This document shows, piece after piece, positions 46,346 to 60,861 of a stretch of DNA of 64,000 nt. The notes below the pieces were generated by a model. The model ran no database searches. It saw only the letters and a program-made list of their open reading frames with translations, and was not told where the DNA came from. The stretch is from assembly GCA_018417955.1 (NCBI GenBank), contig JACTVC010000011.1, positions 990,262 through 1,054,261 on the forward strand. Reading direction: 5' to 3'. The DNA comes from Laccaria trichodermophora. Lineage: Eukaryota > Basidiomycota > Agaricomycetes > Agaricales > Hydnangiaceae. Position 1 is the stretch's first letter; each line of letters starts with the position of its first letter. The position numbers and the translations under genes are program-made.

Positions 46346-49300
46346 AATCACGATCATGTCCATGTCCACGCGAATCAGCCCCAGAAGATCTATGAATGAG
46401 CGTCTCCTCTCTCAAACTCCCAACAACGAACGGATCCAACGTCGGTGGAGAAGCAGTATCAAAAGTCGACGCCGCCCACGACGAAAGATTAATATTCGGT
46501 ATCAGATTCGCCATACTCGGACTGATCGGACGCGCCAACGACGACACCACACCCTTCTTGGGTGTTTGAAGGGTCGGCTGGACAGGAGGTTTCTGTGGTG
46601 AGGACACTTCCGATGTCGATGTTGAGGGCGAAGATCCAGAACCAATGGTAGCCATCGTACCAGACGCAGTCATACGGAAATTATGAACTGTCCTGCTTAA
46701 CGCCTGAAATACCGAGTTTCGATCAGGCCAATGGATGGAAGTATTTGCGTCTCTTGAAGACGCGTTGGGTGAGGACGGTATCTCGTCTGCGTGACTGGTA
46801 AATGTGGAATGTATAGATGAATCAGACAATCCTCGACGATGAAGTGTTCGTCCCATGAGAGGTGGTAGCGTATCTGCCTCTTCGTCCGACTCCATATGAG
46901 GGTGTTCAACATCAATAATAGCATCGACGTTTCTCGAGAGTCTATTAGCATTTCTCCGCCCGGTGGATCGTCCGATGGTAGATGTTGACGCTGACAAATT
47001 CACCGAATTCATAGACGACTGAGCTCTCTGCGGTCCTTTGGGTACTACAACCCATGGATCAGCTTGAGGTGGTGCAGGCCGAGGTGCACCCGCAAATATC
47101 CCCATTACACCAGCAGAAACACTTGAAGGGAGTGAGGGATCAGAAGGGAGCTCGGTGTGGACTTGCGGCAATACTGGAACAGGAGGAACAGTGCTGGTGA
47201 TAGGTCTGCCCACACCAATCCCTGAAAACTCCACATTCACCGTCGTGGTGGAAGCAGCAAGTGCAGGTCCAAGCTTGGGCGCGAATCGCGGTCGAGAACT
47301 TGCCCTTCCACTTGTTGAACGGGCCATCGGAGGGGCAATGGCCTCTCCACGTCCTGGCTGAGAAAAGAGTTTGGAGATTGGAGCCATCCAGCTTGGTCCA
47401 CCATGCGCCGCGTTCTCACGACCTCTTTCTGCCACCTCAGCTTGAACTTTGGACGGATTCAAGGCTAATTCGCTGATCTTTGTGGCAGTGGAAGGATCGA
47501 GAATAACGTCATTCAGAGTGACTCTCATCTGACCCAACTCCGTGAACGTGTCCTTGAAGATCTTGAAAAGCACGCGCAAATCCTTTCGTAAAAATGTCGC
47601 CATGACCTTATCGTCCTCCAGCAGGAACCTAAACTGGGTCCGGAGGCCGGTTACTTCTGAAAGGATGTTACTGACAGTACTGCGAGAGAGGTGTCCAACA
47701 TCAGCCCCTCTGAGATGCTGCCGTTTGAGACGGTTTGTCAAGGTGAGAGCATCCGCCTGTGCCATGCGGTTCAAGAGAGCGACTACACGTTCGAGGAGTA
47801 TCGAAACGTGGGAGGAAACTGACTCTGAGTAGGAGGATGATTCTGACCGTGGATCAGATGGAGACGGCAGATAAGACGGTAGCGACAAGGGTGTTAGTCG
47901 TTCTGGCCACGGATCCGTCTGCACTCCACGCGAACGAGCAAGAAGAAGTAGTGGCTTATGACCTTTTGTCTTCTCATGCTCAGAGACATCGTTGCTGTTC
48001 TCTGCATCCTCTTCTATCTCAAAGCCAACGTGAGAGGAAGCATAGAGTGGCGAATGCTGACTGATAGATGTCCGCTTCGAATCAGAGGGTGCCACGGAGC
48101 GCGCTGGGGAGGGTGGGGGTTCCTGTGACCAATGAGCCTCTGAGTTTGCTAATGTTAATGGAGCCTTACGATATTGATACGCATGACATTGTCGGATCCT
48201 GGACTCCGTCTACTAAAACCGAAAACCTGAAGACAAATTAATCAATAACTCCATGCTACCAAAGCGATGTAGCTCACTGGAAGATCTTTGACCTTTATTG
48301 ATGTTAAGCTACTCGACGAAAAGTGTCTTGTATGGGATGGGTTGACTGTACCTACTCTTAGCAATACATATAATTCGAAGGGATATATCACTTTACCAGC
48401 TGGACGTGGTGAAGGAGGAGGATTTGCGCGTTGTTCATCAACTTCCTCCTGTAACGCGTGTAAATCCTCGCGTGACTCCATGAGCAAACGTTGCAACTCT
48501 GCGTTATCCCGCTTCAAAGTCTCACTATCGTTAACCAGAGATTCTAGGACTTTGGTAAGCTCTTCTTCTTGGGCCATTGCGGTAACACCGACTTGCTATG
48601 TGACTGGTTGAGCAATAAACAGTAATCGTTCGGTAGAACTTACTGATTTACGGACGGACTCAATTCTCGAACGTGCATCCTGGATAATTGATTCTGAAGA
48701 CTCCAAACGATGGAGTCTTTTCTCTTCCAAAGAATCTTGAAGACGCCTAACCTCTGCTTGTAGCTTATCTACGATACGCCCGATCAGTAATGAGAGTGGG
48801 CAGGAAATCGAAGCTTACTCGTCTTGTCTTTCAATGCTGCGAACCTAGACTCCGCCAGTCGAGCCCTATGCGTTTCACTATCTCGCTCCTGCTGCATGTC
48901 CTCCCTCTCCTTCATGGCTGCCGACAAACGAGTGTCCCAGCCTATGGAACGAGCATGGTGTGCCGTTAGACGAGATATTGTTTCGCGCGCGTCTTGTAAT
49001 TCCTGAAGGATTGTCTTGTTGGATATTTCAGTGACTTCATTGTTGACCAACGCTTGGTTTAGGCGCTGTCCGAGATGTACGTTAAGATGAGGGAGATTCA
49101 TGTGGACGGTCCTGTTCACCTTTTCCAACTGTGCCTTCTCTCTCGCAGAATCCTCTAGGCGCGACTCTAGATCATCCTCTTTCATGTCCTTCTTCGTTAC
49201 TTTACCGTCGGGGTCACTGGTATCTCTTCGGCTGGAAGTAGATCGCGTCCGTCCAGCTTTCTTCTGCGAGTTGTATTCCAGTTAGTCGGCGTAAAGAAGG

Positions 49301-49657
49301 TCCAAGGAACACTCACCTCAAGCTGACGCACGTATGCCTCGTGCCGCTGGAGCAATGCCTGCCCCACCTCTAATAGCGACCTTGAGTACGCGCCCGCTAA
49401 CAAAAACCAATGACATACTTACCTGCACTGAGAATCAACCTGCTTTCAAGGCGAGATTTCATAGCAAGCCAAGACACCGCATTCTCGCAATCTTCTTTGC
49501 CACAGCAGCACGTAAGAGTAGATGGAGGTTCGGGCGACGGCACACGCGAGAAATTGGTCAAAGCAGTGGTTAGGTCGTCGATTGTCGTTGTTGCATGGTG
49601 GAGGCTGTTGGTCAAGGGCGATTCTGGTGTTGTTGGTCGGAAAACGTCGTTGTGCAT
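46338..49657 (-). CDS. Coiled-coil protein of 991 residues, function unknown
   Basis: Exons 49657-49423, 49396-49317, 49263-48819, 48768-48644, 48595-48392, 48292-48278 and 48209-46338 sum to 992 codons. The 15-nt exon encoding VKDLP was required to keep frame and has proper splice signals. The first ~400 residues are coiled coil (LESRLEDSAREKAQLEKVNR, LQDSLEEKRLHRLESS). A conserved-looking helical block follows (RVVALLNRMAQADALTLTNR, KDLRVLFKIFKDTFTELGQM), then a long Ser/Pro/Thr-rich tail. It resembles cytoskeletal or polarity scaffolds, but I do not recognise the family. Start chosen at the first true ATG (MHNDVFRPTTPESPL). Confidence 0.75.
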
Positions 49658-49971
49658 CGTTGTGTATGAGTTAACGCGGGACAAGAGTGATAGCGGTGAA
49701 ATGACATGGGTGCCAGAACATCGGCGATCTGAATCGGACGGTCAATTGTCACTCCGTCGCCAACTTCGCCAACAAAGGCAACCTCGGATCATCTGGTCTA
49801 CTTCGTCTCGAGATATGATTAGAAAAACTATAATACACCCCAGAGTAGCAAATTAGGATCGAACAGTATATCGTGTATGTAAGAGCAAAGCAGATGAAAA
49901 CGGGATTGATGTAGCGAGATAGATACTGACAGAGATAAACGGACGATGCGAGTAATGACAGAGGGAAACCA

Positions 49972-52900
49972 CTATGCAATCATGAGTGCTACCAAGCCGG
50001 GGATCCAGTTAATCATTTTGGTTGCGTGGCCGCGATTTGGTGGTAAAAACTGGAAGCTGTTGGCAAGGCCCTGCATTCCGAGCTCGTCAAGAGCATTCAG
50101 ATGCGTCCGGCCGGGACCTGCACCATTTTCCTCAATCGTTCCGAGGGTTGAGGTGGATCCGCGGGGGTTCGGGGTTCGTGAGTTGTCTTGCAAGGCGACG
50201 CGGAAAATATTGGACACGGAGCGTATGATTGGCGCATTAGACGAGTTGGCAAATGTATCCTTGATTCTGTCCTGGAGACTCTCGTACCTGAGATATGGAG
50301 ACGATCAGGTCATGAAAATGAAATAGATCGTAAAACTCACGTCATCGTCACGATTTCAGGATTCGTGTTCGCAAGTTCTGATAAAAAGCCATAAAGAATC
50401 TCGGTCTCCGTGTCGTCACCCTGGGCCGTGGTAAGAATAGTGCCAACGAACGAAGCGGCCAGCAATGCAGTGTTTGAATCGTTGATACCAAGGAAAGCAG
50501 GAGTGACTTGGGGAGTCTGCTTATCGTCATCTTCATCTGGAAGGCCAGCTTCAGGAAGCCAAGCATCGTCGATGATGCATTCCTTCAGTAATTGGCGATA
50601 CGATGCTTGCGTTGTTGAAACAGGGATGAGGGCCAAGAAATATCCTAGGATCTCAGTGCAGGGATTTTCCTTGAAGCCATTCGGCACATCGATGTTGGAT
50701 TCATGCGCCCGTGCGGTTACGCAAAGCAGGCTTCGCAGGGCAGCCTCAGCTGAGTCCTTCAATCCAGAGTGTCGCATCCCTTTGAAGATAATCGAAGCCA
50801 GGGAGAACGAGAAGCTGGTGTCAAATGACAGCCTGAGCATCTCGTCCAACTGCCCAGTGACGTCCTCGAGACCAGACCGATTCTCCAAAAGGACCGCGGA
50901 GACTGAACTATTCTTGAACATCCCCTGCTCCTCCATATGTTCTAGCGTTACACGCAGTAAAGCTGTTGCTTCAATGTAGAATGCTAGATGACTTGATTGT
51001 AGAAGGGCCGTGGCCAACCAAAAGAGGGAGGGGATGTATCTCGAGTTCTCTTGAATAGCGGGGACTATCTTGCATAAACATCGAAGCATGCTGACGATGG
51101 ACATTGTGTGTGTCTCGTTGGCCTTTGATAGGGCAGTGCGAAGCGCGACAAGAATTTGGTAGACGAAGTCATCGTCCACCTCTGATGTTGCTAGTGTCCC
51201 GAGAGCGATGAAAGACCGAGTCTGTACAGCAGGAGAAAGTTGAAATGCTGTGGCGGTCACCAAGCTCATCCAACGAGCGCGCCAGACGTTAAGCAACCCT
51301 AGATTACATGTGTCAATTGAAGTTTCATTGATATGCTGTCAACACATACCTCGAGACCCAGCTGTCATCTCCAAGATCCGAACGAGAAGTTGCGTCAGTT
51401 GTTCTTGGTTGTCAAGAGCTTCTTTGTCGTTAGCTGGATCCCATTTGATGTATTCACTCGTTGGCGTTTCACGACGAAGACCGAACAGCTGCAACGTCGA
51501 GGGAAGGGTGCAATCATTGATGAACTGAAGGAGTTCAGGGCCTGGAACATCGTCTGGTCTTGAGATGTATAGGCACTGTAGAAGGTTGATCACGATGCCG
51601 TAGACAGACTTCCGAACCAGGGAGGGGCCTTCTCCTGCCACCAACGTCACGAGATGGACGATTTCGGGTACGTAGAGCTGGTTCTGGCCACTTTGCTTGG
51701 ACTGGGATCCTACAACCAAAGCCAACCGAATAAGGGTAGAGATCTCGTTCCAGTTAGGATGTTCAGAGAGGGAGTTAGAAACTTTTGGCGGCACTTTGCT
51801 CAATGCCTGATGATGGGGGTCAATCAAGACGGTAGCCCCCCGCCAACTAATCGACATACCTTGCGCAATTTCGAGTAAATACGACCTCTGACATTGATAG
51901 AAGACAGTGCAGCCACGATGTGGCATATAGTCTCACATCTTCTCGTTCCAATTCCACCATCAGTGGCCGTTCGAACCAGTTCGTCCAAGATGATGTCCAC
52001 CAATGGTGACTCAAGCCTTGCAACCTCGCCCCATATATGCTTCTGGATCGTAGACATGATCTGGTGGTTGGTAAGCTAAATATTCTTCGGACGAGTACAC
52101 AACGCATACCTCAGGGAATGACACTGATAGATCAGACAAAGTTCGAATGCAATCCCGTAGTCGAGCTCCTGACCGTTCAAAGAGTGGACTCGTCGCGTTC
52201 GCGAAATGTGCGAGATTTCGGATCCAGGGACTCATGTACTGCAAACAGCTAATGCGTTGTGCCATTGCACTTCTATCCATCCCAGTCATGGCTGCAGAAA
52301 CCTCGTGAACGAAATCAAGCGTTAACTGCGGTGCGAACTCTGCTAGCTTATCGCTCAACTGGAAAACGAAAGAAATGGGATCCCCAGGGATAAAACCAGC
52401 TTTTCCTTGTCAGCCTTGATTACATGTGAAGGGAAGGTTGATTACCTTTACATGCAACGATGGGAGTCTTGTCATATTTCAGGTATGTGCAGACGGCACC
52501 AAGGAGGTCATAGGCAGCCCCCCGGAGGTCCTCATCATCGAGATCTACGCTAAGCAGACCAACATGCAGGAGCGTGGCAGGAACGTTCGAGAATCGAGAG
52601 AATCGTTCTGTCAATGGCGCTTGGGCTTCTTTTAGGCGAGCTTTTGCAGATCGAATCGTCTGCAAAATATGACCGTTTTGAAAATCTAAGTTGAGATGAG
52701 GGCAGCAGAATCATACCTTCACGATGATGTCTCGCGATACTGAGGCAAAATAAACCGTAACCCCTTGCCTCCGACGTATGATAAACTCGTTGGGCTCGAA
52801 GCCAGTTGAGATGTTATAAACATCGCTGACATCTGAAAGAGGTATTACTTCGGTCGATTTGCTAGCAAGGCCAGGAGAAATGGGAACTGTTTTGATCTAA

Positions 52901-55900
52901 CAACAGTTAGCTTGTACTGTGGAAAATCTATGATAATCACACACCGAAGTAACTCGCAGATGACTTGATCCAACATCGAGCACAACTGGTAGCCGCATGT
53001 GTGATACTTTCATGGTCACATCCGAAAATTTCTCGCAAGGTTCATGCTCCAGAGCGACTTGTAATCAAAGTTTAAATAAGGTATAAGACGGTTTTTATGG
53101 AGGCCATACCAGGATTAAGAAGGGCTTGTAATGCGAGTTCAGGGACGTGCTCCACAAGCTGGTAAATGGACGTGTAGGCCCTGATGTCGTTACAGAAGGG
53201 AGTGCCTGCATAAAGTGTGTTTAGTAAATCGAAGACATTGATGAATGTTAGAACTTGCCTGCAGAGACGTTGTACAAGCGACGCATATACTTTTGCATTA
53301 GGGTATTGGGATTGAGGATGTGCGTTGTTTGGAACCGTGCACGAATATTCGAAGGAATTAACTCCGCACAATACTTTAACCATTGAAGAGGAACCTCTGA
53401 GATTGACGAGAAAGAAGTGCAATCCAGGACCACGTCGAAATGTCGGCCAGCATACATGTCTAGATCGAGTGTCTAAATAAATAAATCTCAGTGAAAAAAG
53501 TTACGTTGACAACCGTGCGGTTTACCTTGAAGATATAGTACATTAGCAATTCGATATCTAGTGCCTCAACGTCAATGTTGGATAACCGCAAAACAAAAAC
53601 CGCGCGTTGACCCTGCAACACCGGTCAGCTACTATGGATTGACTTGTAAGCGGCACACGCACGGAGGGTATGTCGGTCTCAACAAATAACCTTTTCATCG
53701 ATTCCGTATTTCGGTGTGCATATCGTGCCATTAAGTCAAGGTATTCACGATGTTCCGAGGACTTCGTAGTAGAGGGTCGAGGGACTTCTAGAGGCGACCC
53801 CAGATCTACTAGCAAAGCACATAAGCCATCCCAGGCGCGTTTCCCGTTGATTGCTGTGATATCGCCATCTGCAGAGGGCTTCGACAGACTGAGCAGTTCT
53901 TTGCCAATTTTGTCTGCGTGTTTATCGAAGAACCTGTGTAACACGATCATATCTGTGTCGTCTGAAGTGGTTCCCTGCCAATGGTCGTCTTCTTCCTCTG
54001 AGTTAGGTGTATATTTCTTCTCAATAGTCAGAAACATCGCAAATAGAATGGTTTGTTTGAACTCACGTTGAGCTCACTAAGGAAGCGAGTTACTCCGGCA
54101 ATATTTACCTCCAAAAATTTGTTTAGTCGGGTCATATGCGCCTCTTTTCCGAAGAAGATGTTGTTCGCAAGGTTTTGGATGATTTTCGCAACGACCATCA
54201 ATCCTCGACGCAGTGTTATGTCGTTCTTAGGTACATCCACGTCCACGATCTCCGGAGAAACAATCGCTGGCGAAATGAATCTAAAGAACAAGACGATAGA
54301 ACCCTCATAAAGTATATTATGCCAGGATGACTGACCTCAGGAAGATGAAAGCACCCATTGCAGAAAACTTGGAGTCAGGCCAAACCTGTGAGCTATACGA
54401 ATATTCAGTCCCAAAAATAAAAAGCTTGGAAAGAGTGTAACCAACACAGTCTTGGCTATATGGGCACATATTTCACGGAACATACTGTTGGATGATCAGC
54501 TAAGTTCTCGGGCGATTGTAGAGAAACCATACTTTGGAAGCGATTGCTGCGACGAGATGATGAGGGTAAGGAAAGTGGTTGCCACGAACTCCACATTCTT
54601 ATGATTTTGCTCGAGGTCTTGTCCGGGCGCAATTTTGTTAGGGTCGACTTCATAACCCGAACCAGGTGGCATGGACTGCATGGTTTGAAGTAAGGGTTGA
54701 ACAAGATTCCTGAGGTAGTGATATCCATGAATGCGAGCAAAGGCGGATAAAAATCTGGTGCATGTCGAGTTACTTCGGAAAAGGCCTGCTTCAGAGTCTG
54801 CGAACTAAGCGTCAAAACAAGTTTTCTTCTCCTTGATAGGCGAATTTACCTGTTTGTGCAACTTCGTGCTCAATCATACGTTTGATCAAGGTCATCAACG
54901 AAACCCGTGTATCAAAAATGTTGAGCAGGACAGAAATCATCATGTCAACCTCTGCTGCTGGACAAATCTCACAAACTGTCAACGCGAGTACCATCTAGGT
55001 CGCATATCATCATCCAAAGGTCTTTTGGGAGAGGTTTGGAAAACTTACATCTGATCCCCTAAGCAGCTGCAGGTATTCATAATTAGTGGTCCATCTAAGC
55101 CCGCGATCAATTGACTACGCACGTCGCATAGCCGTGAATGTCGGGCTTGAGTTGCAGATCGGTCTTCTGGGTCGAACTTGGTTCCTTGACTGATCACCCG
55201 AGCAAAAACATGGGCAAAAATGGTTCGTTTCCGATTATCTTGATCGTAAGCCAACGGAAGGCACTGCTTGAACCCGCTTTCACTGTTAGCGCTGACTAAA
55301 TGCGTCAGCCCAGTGATGACGAGTTCGCGTAGCTCGGCTTCTTTCTGAGATGTATGTATCCTCTGAAAGAAAATTCAGGTCATGTTCGTGGACAAAGAAG
55401 GAGCAAGGCTTGCCTGGTGTATTGAGCCAAGTTCCGAGGTACTGTCGGACGTCTGAGAGAAATATAAGCAACTGTTCCAACGATCGGACTGTAGAACGGA
55501 CTAGACCATCACTTTGGCAAGCCTCAAGGCTTTGAAGCAGTGCCCCCGCATATCTGTTGAAAAGGCGCGATACTACGTGAACGCTATCGTCGCCAGTCTG
55601 CGAGCCGTCAAGAGGTCGAAGTTCTAGACGATCCAGGAGCTTGACCGCGATCCGCAAGCACGCAAGATTGAGCTCATTGTACAGCGTAGTTGCGTTGTCG
55701 TCCATTGCCTGTATGGGTTCAGCAAGCTATATCCAGGAGATTCTTGTACCCAACTCACGTTTGCAGGTTGAATCCAGTCCAAAACCAAATCAAGGATAGA
55801 ATGACGAGCATTGCAGTCTCGTCGAAGGGTCAAGATGTCTGGGCGATCACAGACGCTTTCACAAAACACGCAGAATTTGATCTTGATGCGAAATGAGGCA

Positions 55901-58900
55901 GGCTCTTCGAAGCGAGAGATAAAATCCGCCAATGTCAACATTGTCGAACTAATGTCAATGCTCATGACATCTTCCATAGGGAGTTGGGTGTTTTCGACGA
56001 GGAGTTTCAACACTGCAATGAACTTTGAATTGAAATGACTATTGAGCCTTGAAAAAGATGTGAAGATAGCTTACCTGATCCAAAAAGAGTATGTATGGGT
56101 CCGTCAACTCAGAACCTGCACCCTGTTCAATGTTGCGAATAGTGCTTGATTTGAAAGATTGAGCGGAATTCATCATAACCAACATGAACCCACTCACTCG
56201 TCCAGACTCCTGAGAAGCTTCGAGTACAATCGAGGGCTCAATTCAGAACCCAACGCATCTCTAGCAACATCACGAATGTGCATGTCAGACGCAACGAGAA
56301 GGTTGATAAGATCGGAAATAAAGGCTTCGACGAGTGGAAGGGGGTTCTGAATCACCCGCATCTTGTCTGGAAGATACTTTGGCGGAATCACGTTTGCTAA
56401 GGAGATATCCTGTTTGTCGAGGATGCATACGCCACCAAGGACAGCTAAGAACAAGGTGAGATTTTGCCATTGGAACCGAAGATCCTGGCGAACCATAAGT
56501 AAGCACAAACGAGGCCAGATGACCAAAACAAACGTACCTGTGCTGGGGGTGGTCTGTCGCCTCCGTCTGGGCTTTCGTTTAGAGACTCAAAGATCGTCTC
56601 AGATAAAGCGCGCCATCTCCAATAGCACTCTTCCCAAACTGCGACATGAATGCCGGATGAAAACGATATCAGACGCAAAAGCTTCCGAATTCGTTTTTGG
56701 TGCCCAACACGTCCTGTCATCATTACATGAGTGAACAGTAGGGCTCTAAACATGATAACTGGACTCACCAACAACCACAACTTTAGGATCCCCAAGTTGC
56801 TCATAAATGAAATTCCGCTTTGACCTCTCTTCCTCTGAAACATTTTCATTGACAGGTGCATCTGGCTGGCGGTCCGCGTGAGAAAGAAGGCGAAGGCCTT
56901 TCGTCGCCAACTCCGAAATGCCACTATCCGCAGAGGTCAGCGCAACAAGCAGCGCGATTTCCGCTAAGAGGAAGGCTGGGACGCGACCAGCATCAAGCTG
57001 GATTTCTTTGACATGTTCAAACTTCAGTAATGTCAGCGAAAGTCTGAGGATATTCACTGCAAACTCACGTCGCTCCTCCGAATGTAAACCTGCAGTATTT
57101 GATGCGATATGGCAATCCACAGACGCTGTTGCTCCACATCCTCACGAGTATCAAGCAAACTTGCAACGACGCTAAGCAATGTTATAGGTCTAAGAAGAAA
57201 AAAGTTAAGTTATCGCCTGTAAGAAAAAGACGAAAGCACTAACAGGGAGGCTTTGATTATCTCCACCATAAGAGAATGGCTAGGATCCGACGAGGGCATC
57301 AAGAAACACAGCTCTGTGATTGCGCGGAGGCAGCTCGCCGTGGAAGCCTTGACGGATATATCAAGTGGCGCCGCCCACAATTTGACAGCAACTGACATCC
57401 AACTGTCGATTTCAGGCTTACTTATACCTGACATGAAGAACAACGGTGAATTACGCCAGAGGGATAAAATCGCCAGCATAAGAACTTCTCGGTCAGCGAG
57501 AGGCTCTGGTAAAGTCCGTTTCATCTTGGGTCGATTGGCTATCCGTTTTGCACTCCCAAGATGATCAACCTCCGGACGGCGAGAGCTGGCAGCCTACAAA
57601 GAAGTTGAGAAGACAAAGACGATGGTAATGAACAATAAAAGGGTTACCTGTACTTTGAGAAGATCTCGACAACGAGGTGCGATAGACTCTTGTAAACTAT
57701 CGACCGAGCGCTGGAAGCGGAATCGAGAAGCTTCTTGTATCAACGTCAGACAGGCTCGAACGGCGCAAATCTTGACTGCTTCAGATCGCTCAGGTGCAAC
57801 GCAAGCAGAAAATAAGTGGACCGAATCCTCTAACGGCAGGAATCGGAAAACTGCGACCAGAGCGTCAGCATAGAGAGCCACATCTATATCTTCGCTCGAT
57901 TCCCAGAAGGGCTTGCGACCAGCACTACTTGCAAGTGCGCTCTGTGCAAAATAAACGTAAGAACTACATCATCCAGGTCGAAGGAATTAATTGCCTTGAT
58001 CTCGTGCGCAATGTCCGCAGCAAGCAACCGCAAAGGAACCTCTCCCTTGGTGTCAACGTACGCCGCAGCTCGACACATATCCACCGCGCAGGCAAGGCCG
58101 ACTTCTGCTTGCTTCGAATTGCTATTGACGTATCTGAGAACGTCTTCCGTGAACTTCAGCTCCGGCTACAGTCAAGCTCTATCAAACTCTTTCCCGTTTG
58201 ACAAAGAGTGAAACAGAAGGCACCTTTCTTGACTTTTGAAGAGAGCCATATTGTGAAAGCTGAAGATCTGCCGGGATTCTGTCAGACGTGATGCAATTGA
58301 GAATGGTCAGTACAGGCCAGAAAATTTTCTCGTTTCCTGTGGTTGTCATTGAGTATAACAGATCAAAGACACGCTCAGGTGCCCCATCCATCCTCCCCCT
58401 TGAACGGATGGCATCATTGAATTCGTGAGGAAACCTGTCGATCCAATTCCAAACAGCAGACCTCAGCGAAACAGCAATCGCGAGTTGGGCTTCACGCCCC
58501 ATGTTAACGAGTAATGAGGAAAGTTCTATAAGCGGTAATCGTAAGGGAACAATCAGAGGGTTCAAAAGACAACGAACCATTAAGAAGGTAAATCAGACGC
58601 TGCCTGTCTAAAGCACCGTGCGTCATGAGTTGCAGATCAACTGTATCCGGGTTATCCTCAGGACTACTGCCGAGGTGGCGAATCTTAGTACGTAGCCGAC
58701 TGAAAACGACGGCCCAATTGGAAACCGAGATGTGGAAAATTATGCGGCCAGCGAATTTGGCAATGAGGCCATTAACAGATAATGATGACTTTAAAAAAGA
58801 CATATGAGTCTTCTCATATCCAGTGTTGGTAGCTGGGATGCGTATAGTGGAATGAATGCTCGTCTGGATTGACCTGACCGATACAGAGGAGGGCTGAGGA

Positions 58901-59798
58901 CGAAGCGGAGCCTCCGGTGGAGCTTGGAAATCTGGATCTGCCGTCTCTTGCATCCAGATATTGATATTCTCGATCGACTCAAAATCTCGAAAGGAAATAT
59001 CAGTCGATCGAAGAGCGAGCATGAGTGGAACGTCAGCTGACGCTGTCTGGCGAAGGAAGAGTACCATGACACTCAAGATATACTTGGCACATGAATCGTC
59101 TAACGGTGCTAGTTCCGATTGTGCGGGAACTGATGGAATGTCGGATGGCGCCTGTCGGTATCGCTTTGTCGGGCCGTTCGAAAATGGAGAATCGGGGGAG
59201 ATCAATGAAGGGCGGTCACTGGCACGAGATGGAGACCGAAGATCGCGATTCCAACGTGACGCCATGGTCATGGACAACACCTTGAGAACAAAGAGCTGAG
59301 ATTGCAGAACCTCGATGGAAAAGTGTCCAGAATTTGGGTCCGTTTGCTGCATCACGCATGTCAGTCGCTCCTCAACGTCCCATCAAAGAATCGCTCACCT
59401 TTGCCAATCTATCTAGAAGTTCACTTAAAGCCCACGCAATCATATCTAGCGAGTCATGAGATAGCTCGACAAGAGTCTCAATCGCTTGTTGTGTTGGATT
59501 ATCGGCCTCGACGCGATCCAGTGATAGGCCCGAGTTACATGGAAGCTAATGAGATAAGACAAATGAGGACGTGTCAAACGTCAAAGATAAGTTTGTTTAC
59601 CTTGTGCTTCAATCTGTTGACCAGAACCTGCACAATCTTTTGTTGAGGTGTCGCTGAGGCTCCCAATGAAAGAAGTGAATGCTGCTGGGACGAGGAAGTG
59701 GCAACAAAGGCATGATGGGAGTCTGAGCTCTTGTGCACGCGAGCCGACCCAGCGTTGTTTGAGTGGCCTACAGATGCAGAAGGCCGGCGAATGGGCAT
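49972..59798 (-). CDS. Ira/neurofibromin-type RasGAP
   Basis: One very large gene of about 30 exons and roughly 2,700 residues. It starts MPIRRPSASVGHSNN and ends NWIPGLVALMIA. The RasGAP domain lies at about 54.0-55.1 kb: the arginine-finger loop reads EYLQLLRGSD followed by MVLALTVCEICPAAE, and the FLR-NPA signature reads FFRFISPAIVSPEIV. Next are a Sec14-like lipid-binding region (53.1-53.6 kb, DVVLDCTSFSSISEVPLQWL) and the NF1-type PH-like segment. HEAT-like repeats fill the rest (NVPATLLHVGLLSVDLDDED). This order (HEAT, GAP, Sec-PH, HEAT) is that of yeast Ira1/2 and human NF1. It stimulates GTP hydrolysis by Ras and so restrains cAMP/PKA signalling. Exon boundaries were checked only at selected junctions. 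Confidence 0.92.
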
Positions 59799-60456
59799 GT
59801 CCTGGCAAAATGTTGTGTGGGTAACTGTAGTCGTTGATGATTATGACGCGTGAAACGCCGCCGAGAGGGTCAAGCTCGCAGGCGCCTAAGGGTGTTTTTT
59901 GTATAATTATCGTGAAAGACAAGAGCTCGGAGCAATCCAGGTGCGACCAGGCTGCTACCAGGAATGTGTCCGAGTCGCTGAGTACAACGGCAATTCACAA
60001 AGTGAGGGAGGCCAACAGCCGCTGACTAAGCATCAATGCCAAGCAAATGGCAGTGCCAAATTTGGTCAGCCCAGGGTCAGCCTAATACCAAGCTCACCAT
60101 CATGCGCTATAAGAGCACGAGCTCGTTTCTCTCATCAACATTCTTTCTATGGAGGGAAATCTGAATTTCTCGAGTTTCCACAACACTGGTATTTTTGTTC
60201 TGTCCGGAATCGATTGACTAAGCTTCAAGAGTTCATAAATTCAGAAAATGTACTGAAGTCAATTTATATCATACGTATTTATTTGACCCGCTCGCAACCA
60301 AAGTAATCACTGGCGCTGTTACAGTTATCCCGCGTCCACGCACATTGACGTTGGAACCGTGTTGAGTGCCATGTTAGTAATAATTGGTTCTAAAGGGAAG
60401 GACGATCAGAAGAACCGGCTCAAAATAGGGATGTAGAGATTATGATGGATCGATGT
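59799..60456. other. Intergenic, 5' side of the RasGAP gene
   Basis: No protein gene is supported. It presumably contains the RasGAP promoter. No clear TATA box or repeat. Confidence 0.5.
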
Positions 60457-60549
60457 GGTGCTATAGTGTAGTGGTTATCACTCGGGATTTTGATCTTTGT
60501 ATCTAAAGGAGTCTTTCCCGAAACCCAGGTTCGAGCCCTGGTAGCACCT
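60457..60549 (+). tRNA. tRNA-Gln(TTG) with an intron
   Basis: Acceptor GGTGCTA pairs with TAGCACC, D arm region AGTGTAGTGGTTATCACT, T arm CCAGG-TTCGAGC-CCTGG. The anticodon stem CGGGA/TCCCG encloses a loop starting TT-TTG-A followed by about 21 extra bases, placing the intron after position 37. The TTG anticodon reads CAA (glutamine). Confidence 0.9.
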
Positions 60550-60861
60550 GTATCAGTGAATGCCAGAGGAGTCTAATTTTTTTTAGTGATAACGATGAGT
60601 TCAGGCAGTGGCCCCATCAACAACGTGCTGCCTGTAGCTTGTCAAACCTCGTTGTTTGCAACATCCACGGCACTCTTGAGGAGGCTGGTTAAAAAGTCGC
60701 GCACAATTAACAAGATGAAAGTGCAAGGGAAACAGCGGCGCTGGCGGGGACTCGCGTGCGACAACAAGTAAAATGCACTGTGGCGAAGTGTTACTTGAGA
60801 TCCTGACGGACGTGCGGTTGGACGTCAATATCCTTGGTACACACGACAGTCATATTAACGT

